DNA of 64,000 nucleotides from Roseiarcus sp963824475. Its GTDB lineage: Bacteria; Pseudomonadota; Alphaproteobacteria; Rhizobiales; Beijerinckiaceae. The position numbers were made by a program, and so were the translations under genes. The stretch spans positions 1 to 64,000 of the forward strand of contig CAWGPR010000009.1 of the NCBI GenBank assembly GCA_963824475.1. Reading direction: 5' to 3'. Positions 11,257-19,459 of this stretch are shown here, piece after piece (positions within the stretch are counted from its first letter, which is position 1; each line of letters begins with the position of its first letter). Below the pieces are notes generated by a model that ran no database searches, was not told the origin of the DNA, and was given only the letters and a program-made list of their open reading frames with translations.

Positions 11257-11567
11257 GTCGGCGGAGCCGTTGCGGGGGCAAGGCCGGCCGGGCGCCAGAC
11301 CAGCCACGCAGAGAGGCCGCCTGGGCGGCTTGGGCACAGTGGCCCCGGAGAGAACGACGCCGATCGGCAACCCCCGCGGCAGAGCACGCACGCCTCACGC
11401 GATCCGCCCCGCTATAGCGTCCGGGGCGAGCCCACGCCCATAGCCGCGTCGAGCAGCATGCCCAAGTGCGGGCCGCCGACTCCGGGCGCAAGGCAGGGCT
11501 GCCTAGGCCCGGCCGGCACGTGACCCGCGAACGCACGTCGCGCCGGCGTAGCCTGACCAACCCCGGC

Positions 11568-12566
11568 CTACGGCGCTGAGTCCGCCATGAGCGAGGCGAT
11601 CAGGGCGTCTGGCGCCCTGAACCGACCTCGGCGCAATTCCGGCGGGACGACCGCCTCCACCGCCTCCAGCTTCTCGCTCGGATCCATGCGTAGGTAGACC
11701 TCGGTGGTTCGAACGTCGGCATGCCCAAGCCATAGCGCCACCTTCCGGATGTCTCGGGTGGCCTGGAGCATGATCACCGCACAGCTATGCCGGAGCTGGT
11801 GAGGCGACACGGAGCGGCCGTCGAGCGAAGCGCACGTCTTCGCGGCTGCACGCACGTGCTTGTCGAGCACGTACTCGAAGCCGGCCCGCGTCATCGCCGT
11901 GCCCTCGGCGTTGACGAACAGCTCCGGAGCCCGCACCGGCCCCCGCACGCTCAGCCAGACCCGCAAGTCGCGTGCGGTCTCCTTCCAGAGCGGCAGGCAG
12001 CGCTCTCGCCGACCCTTGCCTTTGACCATCACGCTCGGCGTGCGCCCAAGCGAGACGTTCTCGAGCAGGATGCCGACCAGTTCGGAGACGCGCAGGCCGC
12101 CGGCGAAGCAGAGGTGCAGCATCGCCCGGTCGCGCACTCCCGAACGCTTGGCGAGGTCGGGGGCGTTCAGGATGGCGCGCACCTCTTCCATGGTCAGATG
12201 ACGGATGAGCTTCTGGTCGTGACGTTTGACGGGGATCGCCTCGATCTGGCCGATCTGCGCGAGCGCCGAGGGCGCCTGATGCTCGACGTAACGCATGAAC
12301 GCGCGGATCGCCGCCAGGCGCAGGTTTCGAGTGGAGGAGCCGTTTCCACGCTCCTGCTCGATATGCGCCAGGAAGTCGACGATGAGTGGCGCATCGAGCT
12401 GTTCAATGAACAGGCGCGACGGTCGTGTGCCCGTGCGCTTTGCGGCATATTGCAGCAGGAGCCTGAAGCTGATCGCATAGGTGTCGCAGGTCTGCGGACT
12501 ATAGCCTCGCTGGCAAGGCATGTACTCCTGCAGGAAGCGCGTGATGAGAGGAGCGAGCGGCGTCAT
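11568..12566 (-). CDS. ritC: Tyrosine recombinase, third RIT gene
   Basis: The protein has 332 residues from the ATG at 12566, which overlaps the ritB stop as ATGA. The N-terminal SAM-like core-binding domain (LITRFLQEYM to about residue 110) is followed by the catalytic domain. Active-site residues are visible: Arg in FAGGLRVSEL, His-x-x-Arg in HQLRHSCAV, and GHADVRTTEVYL supplying the late His and the nucleophilic Tyr. As in other RIT trios, the gene is cotranscribed with and overlaps its two partners. It is inferred to act with them in element recombination. Confidence 0.85.
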   Translation of the reverse strand: MTPLAPLITRFLQEYMPCQRGYSPQTCDTYAISFRLLLQYAAKRTGTRPSRLFIEQLDAPLIVDFLAHIEQERGNGSSTRNLRLAAIRAFMRYVEHQAPSALAQIGQIEAIPVKRHDQKLIRHLTMEEVRAILNAPDLAKRSGVRDRAMLHLCFAGGLRVSELVGILLENVSLGRTPSVMVKGKGRRERCLPLWKETARDLRVWLSVRGPVRAPELFVNAEGTAMTRAGFEYVLDKHVRAAAKTCASLDGRSVSPHQLRHSCAVIMLQATRDIRKVALWLGHADVRTTEVYLRMDPSEKLEAVEAVVPPELRRGRFRAPDALIASLMADSAP

Positions 12567-13483
12567 GCGGCCTCGCTCCCGACCAGCGTCTCCGCAGCCG
12601 CGGCGATGTCGGTCAACATCTCGGGCGTCGCCTGCAGATACCAGTAGGTCTGCCGGATATCGACATGGCCCAGGTAGGTCGAGAGCGCGACGAAGTGACG
12701 GGCGACCTCGCCCCGCTCGGCCCCACACCGCTCCAGCGCTCGTGTCGCGAAGGTATGGCGCAGATCGTGGATGCGTGGCCGGCGGGCGCGACCGGGCGCG
12801 ATGCTTGCTCGTTTGAGGACGCAGTTGAAGGTGTAGTTCACCGTGCTCGGGCAGAGCGCCCGAAGCTGCACCGAAGGGAACAGATACTCACAGCTTCCGG
12901 CGAGACGCTTTCGCTTGTCGAGGTATCTCCCGAACGCCTCGACGACGGTCGGGTGCAGCGGGACGAGCCGACTCTTGCAGAACTTCGTCTCGCGGATGTG
13001 CAGGACGCCGTCGGGCCACACGTCGTGGAGCCGCAGGGCGATCGCCTCGGAGACGCGCAGGCCGGTCGCCGCGATGAGCCCGAACATCGTGACGTAGAGC
13101 TCGCGGCGCAGCGGATTCGGCAGCTGCCGACGGAGCTCGCCGGCCGCGTCGAGGATGCGGGCGATCTCGCCGGGCGTGTAGATGTATGGAACCGGCCGTG
13201 TCTTTCGCACGGCGAAGATGTTGCTTGCCGGAACTTCGTGCCGAGCGTCCTCGGCGTGGAGGAAGCGCGCGAACAACATCAGATGCCGCATACGCTCGGC
13301 CCGGGCGTTCCGGGTCCGGCCCGCCGCCGTCACCCAGGCCAGGACAGTCGCGGCCCGGACGTGGGTCTCACCGCGTTCATCCGCGTAGCGGGCGAACGCT
13401 TGCAGGTTACGTGCAGGCTTGCGCAGCTTGTATCCGAGCGTGCGACGAAGCGCGATGTAGCGATCGACGTCTTCGTTCAGCAC
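12563..13483 (-). CDS. ritB: Tyrosine recombinase, second RIT gene
   Basis: The protein has 306 residues, starting MLNEDVDRYIALRRTLGYKL. Catalytic residues are visible: Arg in AATGLRVSEAIAL, HDLRHTFATR, and YLGHVDIRQTYWYL with the terminal Tyr. It overlaps ritA by a few bases at its start and ritC at its stop, indicating translational coupling. Its length matches the middle recombinase of RIT elements. Confidence 0.85.
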   Translation of the reverse strand: MLNEDVDRYIALRRTLGYKLRKPARNLQAFARYADERGETHVRAATVLAWVTAAGRTRNARAERMRHLMLFARFLHAEDARHEVPASNIFAVRKTRPVPYIYTPGEIARILDAAGELRRQLPNPLRRELYVTMFGLIAATGLRVSEAIALRLHDVWPDGVLHIRETKFCKSRLVPLHPTVVEAFGRYLDKRKRLAGSCEYLFPSVQLRALCPSTVNYTFNCVLKRASIAPGRARRPRIHDLRHTFATRALERCGAERGEVARHFVALSTYLGHVDIRQTYWYLQATPEMLTDIAAAAETLVGSEAA

Positions 13484-14691
13484 GGCAGCCTCCCACCCCA
13501 GGGCTGTGCGACCTCGGACAGGAGGGCGACGTCGACCTTGGCGTAATGCGCGGTCATCGACGGCGAACGGTGCCGCAGCACCGCACCCACGCCGGCGAGG
13601 CTGACGCCGTGTCTGAGCATGTCAGTCGCCGCCGAGTGTCGCAGCACGTGCGCCCCGCGATGCGGGCTATCGACGCCGGCCCGGTTCAGAGCCCGGCGCA
13701 CGATGCACTTCACCGCCACGCGGCTGAGCGGGACCACTGGAGCGACGTCGGTCAGGAACACGCGTGTGCTCGCCAGGCGCGGCCTGGACCGTTCGATGTA
13801 GGCGATGAGGGCGTCGCCAATTTCCTGCGTGAGCGGCAGACGCTCCTCCCGACGCGCCTTTCCGCTGATGGTCAGTCTCCCCTCGTTCCAGTCGATTTGC
13901 GGGAAGCTGAGGTGGGCAACCTCGCTTGCCCGCAGTCCGAGCCTGGCGAGCAGCAGAACGACGGCACGGTCGCGAAGACGCTCCTCGCCGCCGCAGGCGG
14001 CGACGACGCGCTCGACGTCTGGCCCAGAGAGAAAGCGCGGCGTCGTCGCGAGCTGCCAGTTCGCGAAGCCCGGGACGGCGTGGTCCCGTCCAGCCGGGCA
14101 CTGTCCGGTCGCGATCAGGTAGCGAAGGAACGAGCGCGTGGCGCCTGCGATGGTCTGCGCGTGCCCTCGGCCATAAGGCCTCGCCCGCTCGAGAACGAAC
14201 CCGCGCACGGCCGCGGCCGTGTAGGCCTTAGGATTGTCGCCGAGCGCTCGCAGCAGGTCGGCCAGGATCCTTTCGCGCATGTCGAGCGTGGACTCGGCAA
14301 CGCCACGCTGTTCGCGCATCCAGCGGCGATAGCCGGCCAGGACCGGCCATGTCTCTTCGGGACGCCGCGCTCGCGGGGCGGGCGGGAGGATGCCTTCTTC
14401 GCGAAGGTAGGTCACGAACAGCTTCGCGGCGCCCTGCGGGGCGCGAACCGTCCTGCTGCCCCGGAAGATCTGGGCGGAGGCGGCGAAGCCCGGATCTATA
14501 CTGTCGATATCGAAGCTGGCGCATCGCATCCATTCAGCCCAACAGGCGAGCAGCCGCGTCAGCTCCGTAATCGTCGCCGCGCTATATCCGCTTTGGCCAA
14601 GCCGGGCTCTGAAGCCTTCTACGTGCGGAGCGAGCCAACGCAGTCGGTCAGCGACACTCTGCTGTTTCTTGCGCTTGTATTTCGCCATCAT
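13477..14691 (-). CDS. ritA: Tyrosine recombinase, first RIT gene
   Basis: The product has about 404 residues, starting at MMAKYKRKK (14691; 14688 is the alternative). The upstream in-frame ATG at 14721 gives a less typical start. The long N-terminal core-binding region includes RLLACWAEWMR and AKLFVTYLREEGILP. The catalytic domain shows Arg in RLGLRASEVAHL, HVLRHSAATDML, and LRHRSPSMTAHYAKVD with the nucleophilic Tyr. It is the first gene of the minus-strand trio, near the inner edge of the right arm. All three recombinases look intact, so the element may still be active. Confidence 0.85.
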   Translation of the reverse strand: MMAKYKRKKQQSVADRLRWLAPHVEGFRARLGQSGYSAATITELTRLLACWAEWMRCASFDIDSIDPGFAASAQIFRGSRTVRAPQGAAKLFVTYLREEGILPPAPRARRPEETWPVLAGYRRWMREQRGVAESTLDMRERILADLLRALGDNPKAYTAAAVRGFVLERARPYGRGHAQTIAGATRSFLRYLIATGQCPAGRDHAVPGFANWQLATTPRFLSGPDVERVVAACGGEERLRDRAVVLLLARLGLRASEVAHLSFPQIDWNEGRLTISGKARREERLPLTQEIGDALIAYIERSRPRLASTRVFLTDVAPVVPLSRVAVKCIVRRALNRAGVDSPHRGAHVLRHSAATDMLRHGVSLAGVGAVLRHRSPSMTAHYAKVDVALLSEVAQPWGGRLPC

Positions 14692-15028
14692 GATTCCTTC
14701 GGTTTCGGTTGAGGCCGGCAATTCCCGGGGCCATCGACCAAGCCGAAGATTTCGGCGCAGTGCTTCCTTTTGTTCGCTGTGCTACCCGCGCCTTACACAG
14801 ATAAAACGTGCCGGCGACCACGGCAGGGGCGCTCGCAATCGGATCTCGGTCAGGCTCGCCTCGGACGCTATAGCGGGGCGGATCGCGTGAGGCGTGCGTG
14901 CTCTGCCGCGGGGGTTGCCGATCGGCGTCGTTCTCTCCGGGGCGACTGTGCCCAAGCCGCCCAGGCGGCCTCTCTGCGTGGCTGGTCTGGCGCCCGGCCG
15001 GCCTTGCCCCCGCAACGGCTCCGCCGAC

Positions 15029-15185
15029 CTTCTTCCCCTGCGCTGACGCGCATTCCTCGCGAAGCAAGAAGCTCGGCTGCCGCCGTCCTCCGCTCCGCTG
15101 CGGCCCTACGGGTGCAGGTCGGCCGTCCCGTCGCCTGAAGACAGCCATCGAGGCCGCATGGGGCGGCTCGAGGAACAGTCAGGAG
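15029..15185 (+). ncRNA. Candidate structured leader, copy C right
   Basis: The outer stem is CTTCTT (15029-15034) with AAGAAG (15066-15071). The inner hairpin is TGCGC-TGAC-GCGCA (15039-15052). Then come CCTCCGCTCCGCTGCGG, GGGTGCAGG and GCCATCGAGGCCGC, ending just before the DUF736 start. Order and spacing match copies A and B while the paired bases differ. Confidence 0.45.
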
Positions 15186-15193
15186 ATACGACA

Positions 15194-15493
15194 ATGGCTC
15201 AGATCGGCAGCTTCACCCGCGGCGACGACGGCGTCTTCACCGGCACGATCCGCACCCTCAACATCAACGTCAAGGCGACCATCAAGCCCGTCGCCAAGGA
15301 CAACGAGCGGGCCCCCGACCACCGGGTCACCGCCAACGGAGTCGAGTTCGGCGCCGGCTGGAGCAAGGCGGCCAAGGACTCGGGCGCCGAATACCTCTCG
15401 GTCAAGCTCGACGACCCCTCCTTCAACGCCCCGGTCTACGCGACCCTGGTCCAGGGCGAGAAGGGTGAGCACAAGCTCATCTGGTCGCGCTGA
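15194..15493 (+). CDS. DUF736 domain-containing protein (right arm copy)
   Basis: The protein has 99 residues and is the same as the left-arm copy: MAQIGSFTRGDDG at the start, LSVKLDDPSFNAPVYATL in the core, and HKLIWSR at the end. An AGGAGA ribosome-binding sequence lies a few bases before the ATG. It is oriented outward from the element core. Confidence 0.85.
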   Translation: MAQIGSFTRGDDGVFTGTIRTLNINVKATIKPVAKDNERAPDHRVTANGVEFGAGWSKAAKDSGAEYLSVKLDDPSFNAPVYATLVQGEKGEHKLIWSR

Positions 15494-15658
15494 CCGACCC
15501 GCGGCGCCTTGCCCCGAGCGAGGCGCCGCGCTCTCTCGCCCTCGGGATTATGCGGAGCGCGAGCGCGCCGAACCCCGCGGAAACACTCGGCTCCCGCCCC
15601 GTCGCTCCGCATAACACCTCACTCCGCATAATCGGCCTTATGTGAAGCACCGCATAAG

Positions 15659-15832
15659 GCCGAGATCGGAGCCGCCTGGTCCAAGCGCTCAAACGAGGGC
15701 CGCGACTACCTCTCGGTCAAGCTGGACGATCCCAGCTTCAACGCGCCGATCTACGCAAACCTCTTCGACGACGAGGACGGCGAGGGCTTCACCCTCATCT
15801 GGTCGCGCGGCCGCAAGCCCAACGGCGACTGA
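15659..15832 (+). pseudogene. DUF736 gene, 3' part, cut by RIT element
   Basis: Reading from GCC at 15659 gives AEIGAAWSKRSNEGRDYL, then LDDPSFNAPIYANLF and a C-terminal WSRGRKPNGD. It lacks a start codon and completes the fragment beginning at 10499. The rebuilt protein would be about 110 residues, normal for DUF736. Confidence 0.85.
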
Positions 15833-15848
15833 GCCGGACACGACAAAC

Positions 15849-15876
15849 GCCCCGCCCGGCCTCCGGGCGGGGCTTT
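15849..15876 (+). terminator. Rho-independent terminator after DUF736
   Basis: An 11-bp perfect GC stem (GCCCCGCCCGG with CCGGGCGGGGC, loop CCT) is followed by TTTCTC. It lies 17 bp after the stop of the interrupted DUF736 gene. Confidence 0.75.
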
Positions 15877-15919
15877 CTCGCGCACCGCTAAGGGCGCGTC
15901 CGACACGCGTCCTCATTCC

Positions 15920-16175
15920 CTACCGTTCGCCATCGAGCACAGGCGCCTTCCTTGCGCGGGCGGACGGGGGTCGGACGAGGAGGTCTGCAGCCTGTATTTC
16001 GAGGGCTGCCGCCAGCCGATCGACCACATCGATGCTGGCGGCATAGACGCTCGCGCTCGAGTGAACTGATGTAGGTTCTATCGATATCGGACCGGTGCGC
16101 GAGCTCTTCCTGCGACAGCCTTGCTGCGCGCCGATATCGCCTCAGGTTCCGCGCGAAGACCTCCCGGATGTCCAT
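15920..16175 (-). pseudogene. XRE-family HTH regulator, frameshifted
   Basis: The N-terminal half is a classic XRE helix-turn-helix: NLRRYRRAARLSQEELAHRS, then DIDRTYISSLER. After residue 42 the open frame changes. The adjacent frame continues VYAASIDVVDRLAAALEIQA and ends at the stop at 15920-15922. The original protein was about 85 residues. Small XRE proteins of this kind regulate transfer genes in alphaproteobacterial ICEs. A pair of direct repeats lies just upstream of its start. Confidence 0.7.
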
Positions 16176-16198
16176 GCGCGAGAGGGCAGCGGCTTGTC

Positions 16199-16220
16199 GA
16201 GTATTTTACCACGGAGTATT
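16199..16220 (-). promoter_or_regulatory. Candidate operator: two GAGTATT direct repeats
   Basis: GAGTATT occurs at 16199-16205 and 16214-16220 (AATACTC on the coding strand of the XRE gene), 15 bp apart and 24-45 bp ahead of its ATG. The position suggests autoregulation; this is inference. Confidence 0.35.
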
Positions 16221-16498
16221 CTCTACAATCCGACCCTACGGGGTCCATGTCGGTGCGAGGAATCACCACGAGGCGCCGCGATCGGTTCGCGCGTCGCCCT
16301 AGCGCCGTCACAGGTGCGACAGGCGCCCGCGTTAAACGTCATCCACTTTATTGTGGTGACCGACGCGATGAGTTGGATTTGCATCCCGATGCATGGCGGC
16401 GCTCCCAGCGATGCATGAAGCGCATCAGCGCGTCAGGGATAGTAACGTCGCCGAGTCGCATGTTAACAAACCGCTTGGGCCGTGGAAGCACCCGCACG

Positions 16499-16762
16499 AT
16501 GACGATCACCGCCTTCGAAGACCGCCCGCCAGAGAGCGCGCAGCTGACGGCCTATGACGAGCGCCATTTCGCAACCTATCTGCGGCTGCTGGACGCCGAC
16601 GAGGAAGGCGCTGACTGGCGGGAGGCGGTCCGAATCATCTTCGGCGTGGATCCAGATCGCGAACCGGAACGCGCCCGCATCGTCCATGACAGTCATCTCG
16701 CGCGGGCGCGCTGGATGACGCAGGCGGGCTACCGCAATCTCCTGCGTCCGCGCCCACAATGA
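16499..16762 (+). CDS. Small DUF2285-like protein
   Basis: The product has 87 residues, beginning MTITAFEDRPPESAQLTAY and ending near YRNLLRPRPQ. It is acidic and helical, with the DUF2285-like ending of a helix carrying ARWMTQAGYRNLL. It is found just upstream of the DUF6499/DUF2285 gene, as in related plasmid backbones. Family assignment is from memory of similar sequences and is moderate; the role is unknown. Confidence 0.55.
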   Translation: MTITAFEDRPPESAQLTAYDERHFATYLRLLDADEEGADWREAVRIIFGVDPDREPERARIVHDSHLARARWMTQAGYRNLLRPRPQ

Positions 16763-16941
16763 CGCCGCTGTTCTGACACGAAAAACGCCAGAGCGCGCCA
16801 AATTGTCGAACCAAATAGCCACGCCTTCGCGCATCGCGCATTCGATCCCCGAGGACTAGCGGGACCACGCCTTCCTCCAGAATGATGCCCGAATCGGCCT
16901 TTGCAGGGCCTTGGAGGGGGAAGTCACGCGTGCCAAGAACG

Positions 16942-17714
16942 ATGGACTGGCGCTCGCCGGATGCGGGCGATGCCTTGAAGGAACTCGATCGCGCGGGGCT
17001 CGCTTGGGAATTCTTGAGGCGCAATCCCGAATACCGGGAAGACTATCGGCGAGCGCTTGAGCGCATCGCCGCAGGCGCCATCACCGAGGAAGCGGCCATG
17101 GCGGAAATCTCCCGTCGCTGGGGGTTGTCCTTTCGTCCGCGATCCCGACGGGCCAGCAAACCTCCACCCGACGATCTGGCGGCCCGAACTCTTGCCGCCG
17201 ACCGTTGTCCTTGTCACTGCGCCTGACTGCTATCCCGAAGGCTCGAGAACTTGCCGGCGTCGATCTCGGCTCGACGCGGGCGAGCGCCATCGGCGCCGAC
17301 GGCGCCCATATCGTCGTCGAGGACGCGTCGGGCGACCACCACCTGTGGCTTCGCGACGTTCGAGCAGATCAAAAGCTCGCAGCCTTGCTGCCGCTGGACG
17401 ATGATTTTCGGGTTCGCGTTCTCAGCCTCATCCGCTTCCAGCGACGTCTGACCGGGCGTTCCTCCGGTCCTCTGCCAAAAGCCTGGCAAATCACCCGGCG
17501 TCACCGCCAACGTCTCACCCTGATGGTCCGCGCCCTCGACGCTCACCTCGCCGACGCGAGCTATCGTGAGATCGCCGACGCGCTCTACGGCGCCGAGGCC
17601 GTCACGCGGTATGCGTGGAAGACATCCTCCATCCGCGGTCAGACGATCCGTCTCGTGAAAGACGCGATCGGGATGATGAGAGGCGGCTACCGCAAGCTGC
17701 TGCGCGGCGACTGA
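16942..17714 (+). pseudogene. DUF6499-DUF2285 regulator-like protein, two frameshifts
   Basis: The first segment (MDWRSPDAGDALKELDRAG, then LAWEFLRRNPEYREDYRRAL) is the DUF6499 N-terminus. A middle segment in a second frame (WRPELLPPTVVLVTAP) and a last segment in a third frame (LAGVDLGSTRASAIGADGAH to MMRGGYRKLLRGD) complete a DUF2285 C-terminus. Indels are required near 17125 and 17215. The intact protein would have about 255 residues. Such proteins are annotated as transcriptional-regulator-like in conjugative elements; no function has been shown. Confidence 0.65.
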
Positions 17715-17877
17715 GGCGTCGCTCAATCTCGGCTTGGCGCTCGATCGCGCCTCTGGGGGCGCCGCTGACGAGACCCTCCAACTCCGTCATCCCTCCCGCC
17801 AGCCCTTCTCCGCCACCGTGGCCCGCGAACCGCCGTCGATGTCCGACGGCCGCTGAACGGACCACGGAGCCGCGTTC

Positions 17878-18165
17878 ATGCCCGATCCCCTTGCCGGCTT
17901 GCCGCCACGCTTTCTCAGGACCCCCGAGGCGGCCCGCTTTCTGAGCCTCTCCGGCCGCACGCTGGAGAAGCACCGCATCTATGGCACCGGACCGAAGTAC
18001 CGGAAGATCGGCGGCCGCGTCGTCTATGCGCTCGACGACCTCCAGGCCTGGGCAGACCTCGGCGCCAAGAACTCGACCTCCGATCCCGGCGTCGGAACCG
18101 TGCTCCCCGCAAAACGCCAAGCCGCCCCTGCCCCGCTGGCCTATGCGGGCCGGGAGCGGCGCTGA
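17878..18165 (+). CDS. Helix-turn-helix (AlpA/excisionase-like) protein
   Basis: The protein has 95 residues. Residues 8-55 form a winged-helix DNA-binding pattern: PPRFLRTPEAARFLSLSGRT, LEKHRIYGTGPKYRKIGGRV, VYALDDLQAWAD. This is typical of excisionase/AlpA proteins such as the recombination directionality factors of rhizobial ICEs. The stop overlaps the repA start (TGATG), so the two are translationally coupled. A role in excision or repA control is inferred from position only. Confidence 0.75.
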   Translation: MPDPLAGLPPRFLRTPEAARFLSLSGRTLEKHRIYGTGPKYRKIGGRVVYALDDLQAWADLGAKNSTSDPGVGTVLPAKRQAAPAPLAYAGRERR

Positions 18166-19074
18166 TGCTCGCGCGGAGCGAGGACATGCCGCCGCCGGCC
18201 GGACGAGCTCCAGGGCGCGAGCAACTCGACCTCTTCCGTGCGCTCCCGGGCGACCTCGCGCCTCGGGATGCGCAGGACTTGATGGCCTATCCATTTTTCT
18301 CGCTCGCCAAGTCGAAGCGCCTTGCGCCGATCGATTTCAGGGCCGGCTCGATCGCCATTCGCGTCGAGGCCGTACCCGAACATGGCATGGCGACCATCTG
18401 GGACGCCGACGTGCTGATCTGGGCGGCCTCCCAGATCGTCCATGCCCGCGACGCCGGCTTGCGCACCTCCCGCCTGATGGCGGCGACGCCATACGAGATC
18501 CTCACCTTCGTCGGCCGCGGCGCCGGCGCACGCGACTACCAGCGCCTCAAGGCCGGCCTCGACCGGCTCCAGTCGACCACGGTCGCGACCTCGATACGGC
18601 AACTGGCCGAACGTCGCCGCCATCGCTTCTCCTGGATCAACGAGTGGAAGGAAACGGCCGACGCCAACGGTCGGGCGCTCGGGATCGAATTGATCCTGCC
18701 GGACTGGTTCTACGCCGGCGTCCTCGAAGACGCGCTCGTTCTGACCATCGATCGGGCCTATTTCTCGCTGACCGGCGGGCTCGAGCGCTGGCTTTATCGC
18801 ATCGTCCGCAAGCATGGCGGTCGTCAGGATTACGGCTGGAGCTTCGACTTCGGCCATCTCCACGCCAAGTCCGGCAGCCTCTCGCCGCTCAAGCATTTCG
18901 TCTACGACATTCGCGACATCGTTCGCCGCCAGCCGCTGCCGGGCTACAGCCTCACGATCGAACGCGTCCTCGTCAGGCGCGGAGCGGCTGTCCTTCAAAC
19001 CCTCGTCCATCGATCTGCTGGCCGAAGCGCCGCGTCGCCGCCGCGTCTCACAGCCTGCTGGGGATAAGCTGTGA
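18165..19074 (+). pseudogene. repA: Replication initiator protein RepA, frameshifted near the C-terminus
   Basis: The protein reads cleanly from ATG 18165: QDLMAYPFFSLAKSKRLAPI, then WLYRIVRKHGGRQDYGW and HFVYDIRDIVRR. These are typical of the alphaproteobacterial RepA initiator family. Near 18975 the frame shifts. The correct C-terminus (LSFKPSSIDLLAEAPRRRR) lies in the neighbouring frame and ends at 19074, whereas the original frame runs into an aberrant tail ending at 19067. Directly downstream are three iterons, so this was a self-replicating plasmid or replicative ICE module. Only the last 40 or so residues are affected. Confidence 0.75.
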
Positions 19075-19081
19075 ATTCCCT

Positions 19082-19145
19082 CGTGCTATCGGGGACCGCC
19101 CCTATCGTGCCATCGGGGACCGGATCCACGTGCTATCAGGGACCG
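19082..19145 (+). repeat. Three iterons, candidate replication origin
   Basis: The 17-mers CGTGCTATCGGGGACCG (19082-19098), CGTGCCATCGGGGACCG (19106-19122) and CGTGCTATCAGGGACCG (19129-19145) are direct repeats at 23-24-bp spacing. They begin eight bases after the repA stop. This spacing, near two helical turns, and the location fit RepA binding sites. Confidence 0.75.
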
Positions 19146-19202
19146 GAATCGCTCGAAAAACCAAGCAACTCAGATGGTTGGGGCGCCCGTAACTTCTCTA
19201 AC

Positions 19203-19223
19203 AAAGAATCCTTCGGATTCTTT
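19203..19223 (+). other. Hairpin downstream of the iterons
   Basis: AAAGAATCC and GGATTCTTT form a perfect 9-bp stem with a TTC loop. It may end repA transcription or be part of the origin; there is no following T-run. Nothing else was recognised between the iterons and parA. Confidence 0.5.
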
Positions 19224-19459
19224 CTAACGGGAACGCCCGAATCTGCATGCTGTGGATCAGCAGGATCCGAGCGCCTTTCGCTGCCCATGACCGCTGGATG
19301 CGGTCAATCCGTTCAAGGCTCCGCATCAGGCCGAAGCCCCAAGTACGCTGCAGCAACTCACACGCCCCTCAACTGCCTGCTTTCGTTCTCGGCTTCACCT
19401 CCGATTGAGCCGCGAGGGATTACCTGCGCCTCGCGACACGCAAGCTGCACGAGGGCGCA

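Larger units (their letters stand above)
10648..11432 (+). repeat. Left 785-bp inverted arm of RIT element
   Basis: This arm is the reverse complement of 14853-15637, with only a few mismatches noticed (for example at the inner end, GGCTCGCCC versus GGCTCGCCT). It contains the element terminus, a complete DUF736 gene on the minus strand and its leader. Confidence 0.9.
14853..15637 (-). repeat. Right 785-bp inverted arm of RIT element
   Basis: This arm is equal in length to the left one and its reverse complement. Beyond it the element continues 20 bp with another TTATGCGG-type end before the DUF736 sequence resumes. Confidence 0.9.
10654..15657. mobile_element. RIT (recombinase-in-trio) element carrying two DUF736 genes
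   Basis: Three overlapping tyrosine-recombinase genes occupy the core, which is the defining feature of RIT elements. Both ends begin with TTATGCGG read inward, and TTATGCGGAG recurs subterminally. The hexamer GGCCGA is present on both sides (10648-10653 and 15658-15663), consistent with a target duplication. Removing the 5,004-bp segment with one copy of the hexamer rejoins the DUF736 gene in frame. The arms are long inverted repeats, unusually containing an intact DUF736 gene each. Confidence 0.85.

Noticed and set aside
10671..11387. Long minus-strand frame of 238 codons in the left arm (and its twin at 14898-15614)
   Set aside because: It is rich in Ser, Pro, Arg and Thr and overlaps the DUF736 gene on the same strand in another frame. 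The DUF736 product has conserved motifs and a ribosome site, so this is a shadow frame of GC-rich DNA.
19082..19145. CRISPR-like interpretation of the short repeats after repA
   Set aside because: Only three 17-bp repeats with 6-7-bp gaps, directly after an initiator gene; iterons explain them.
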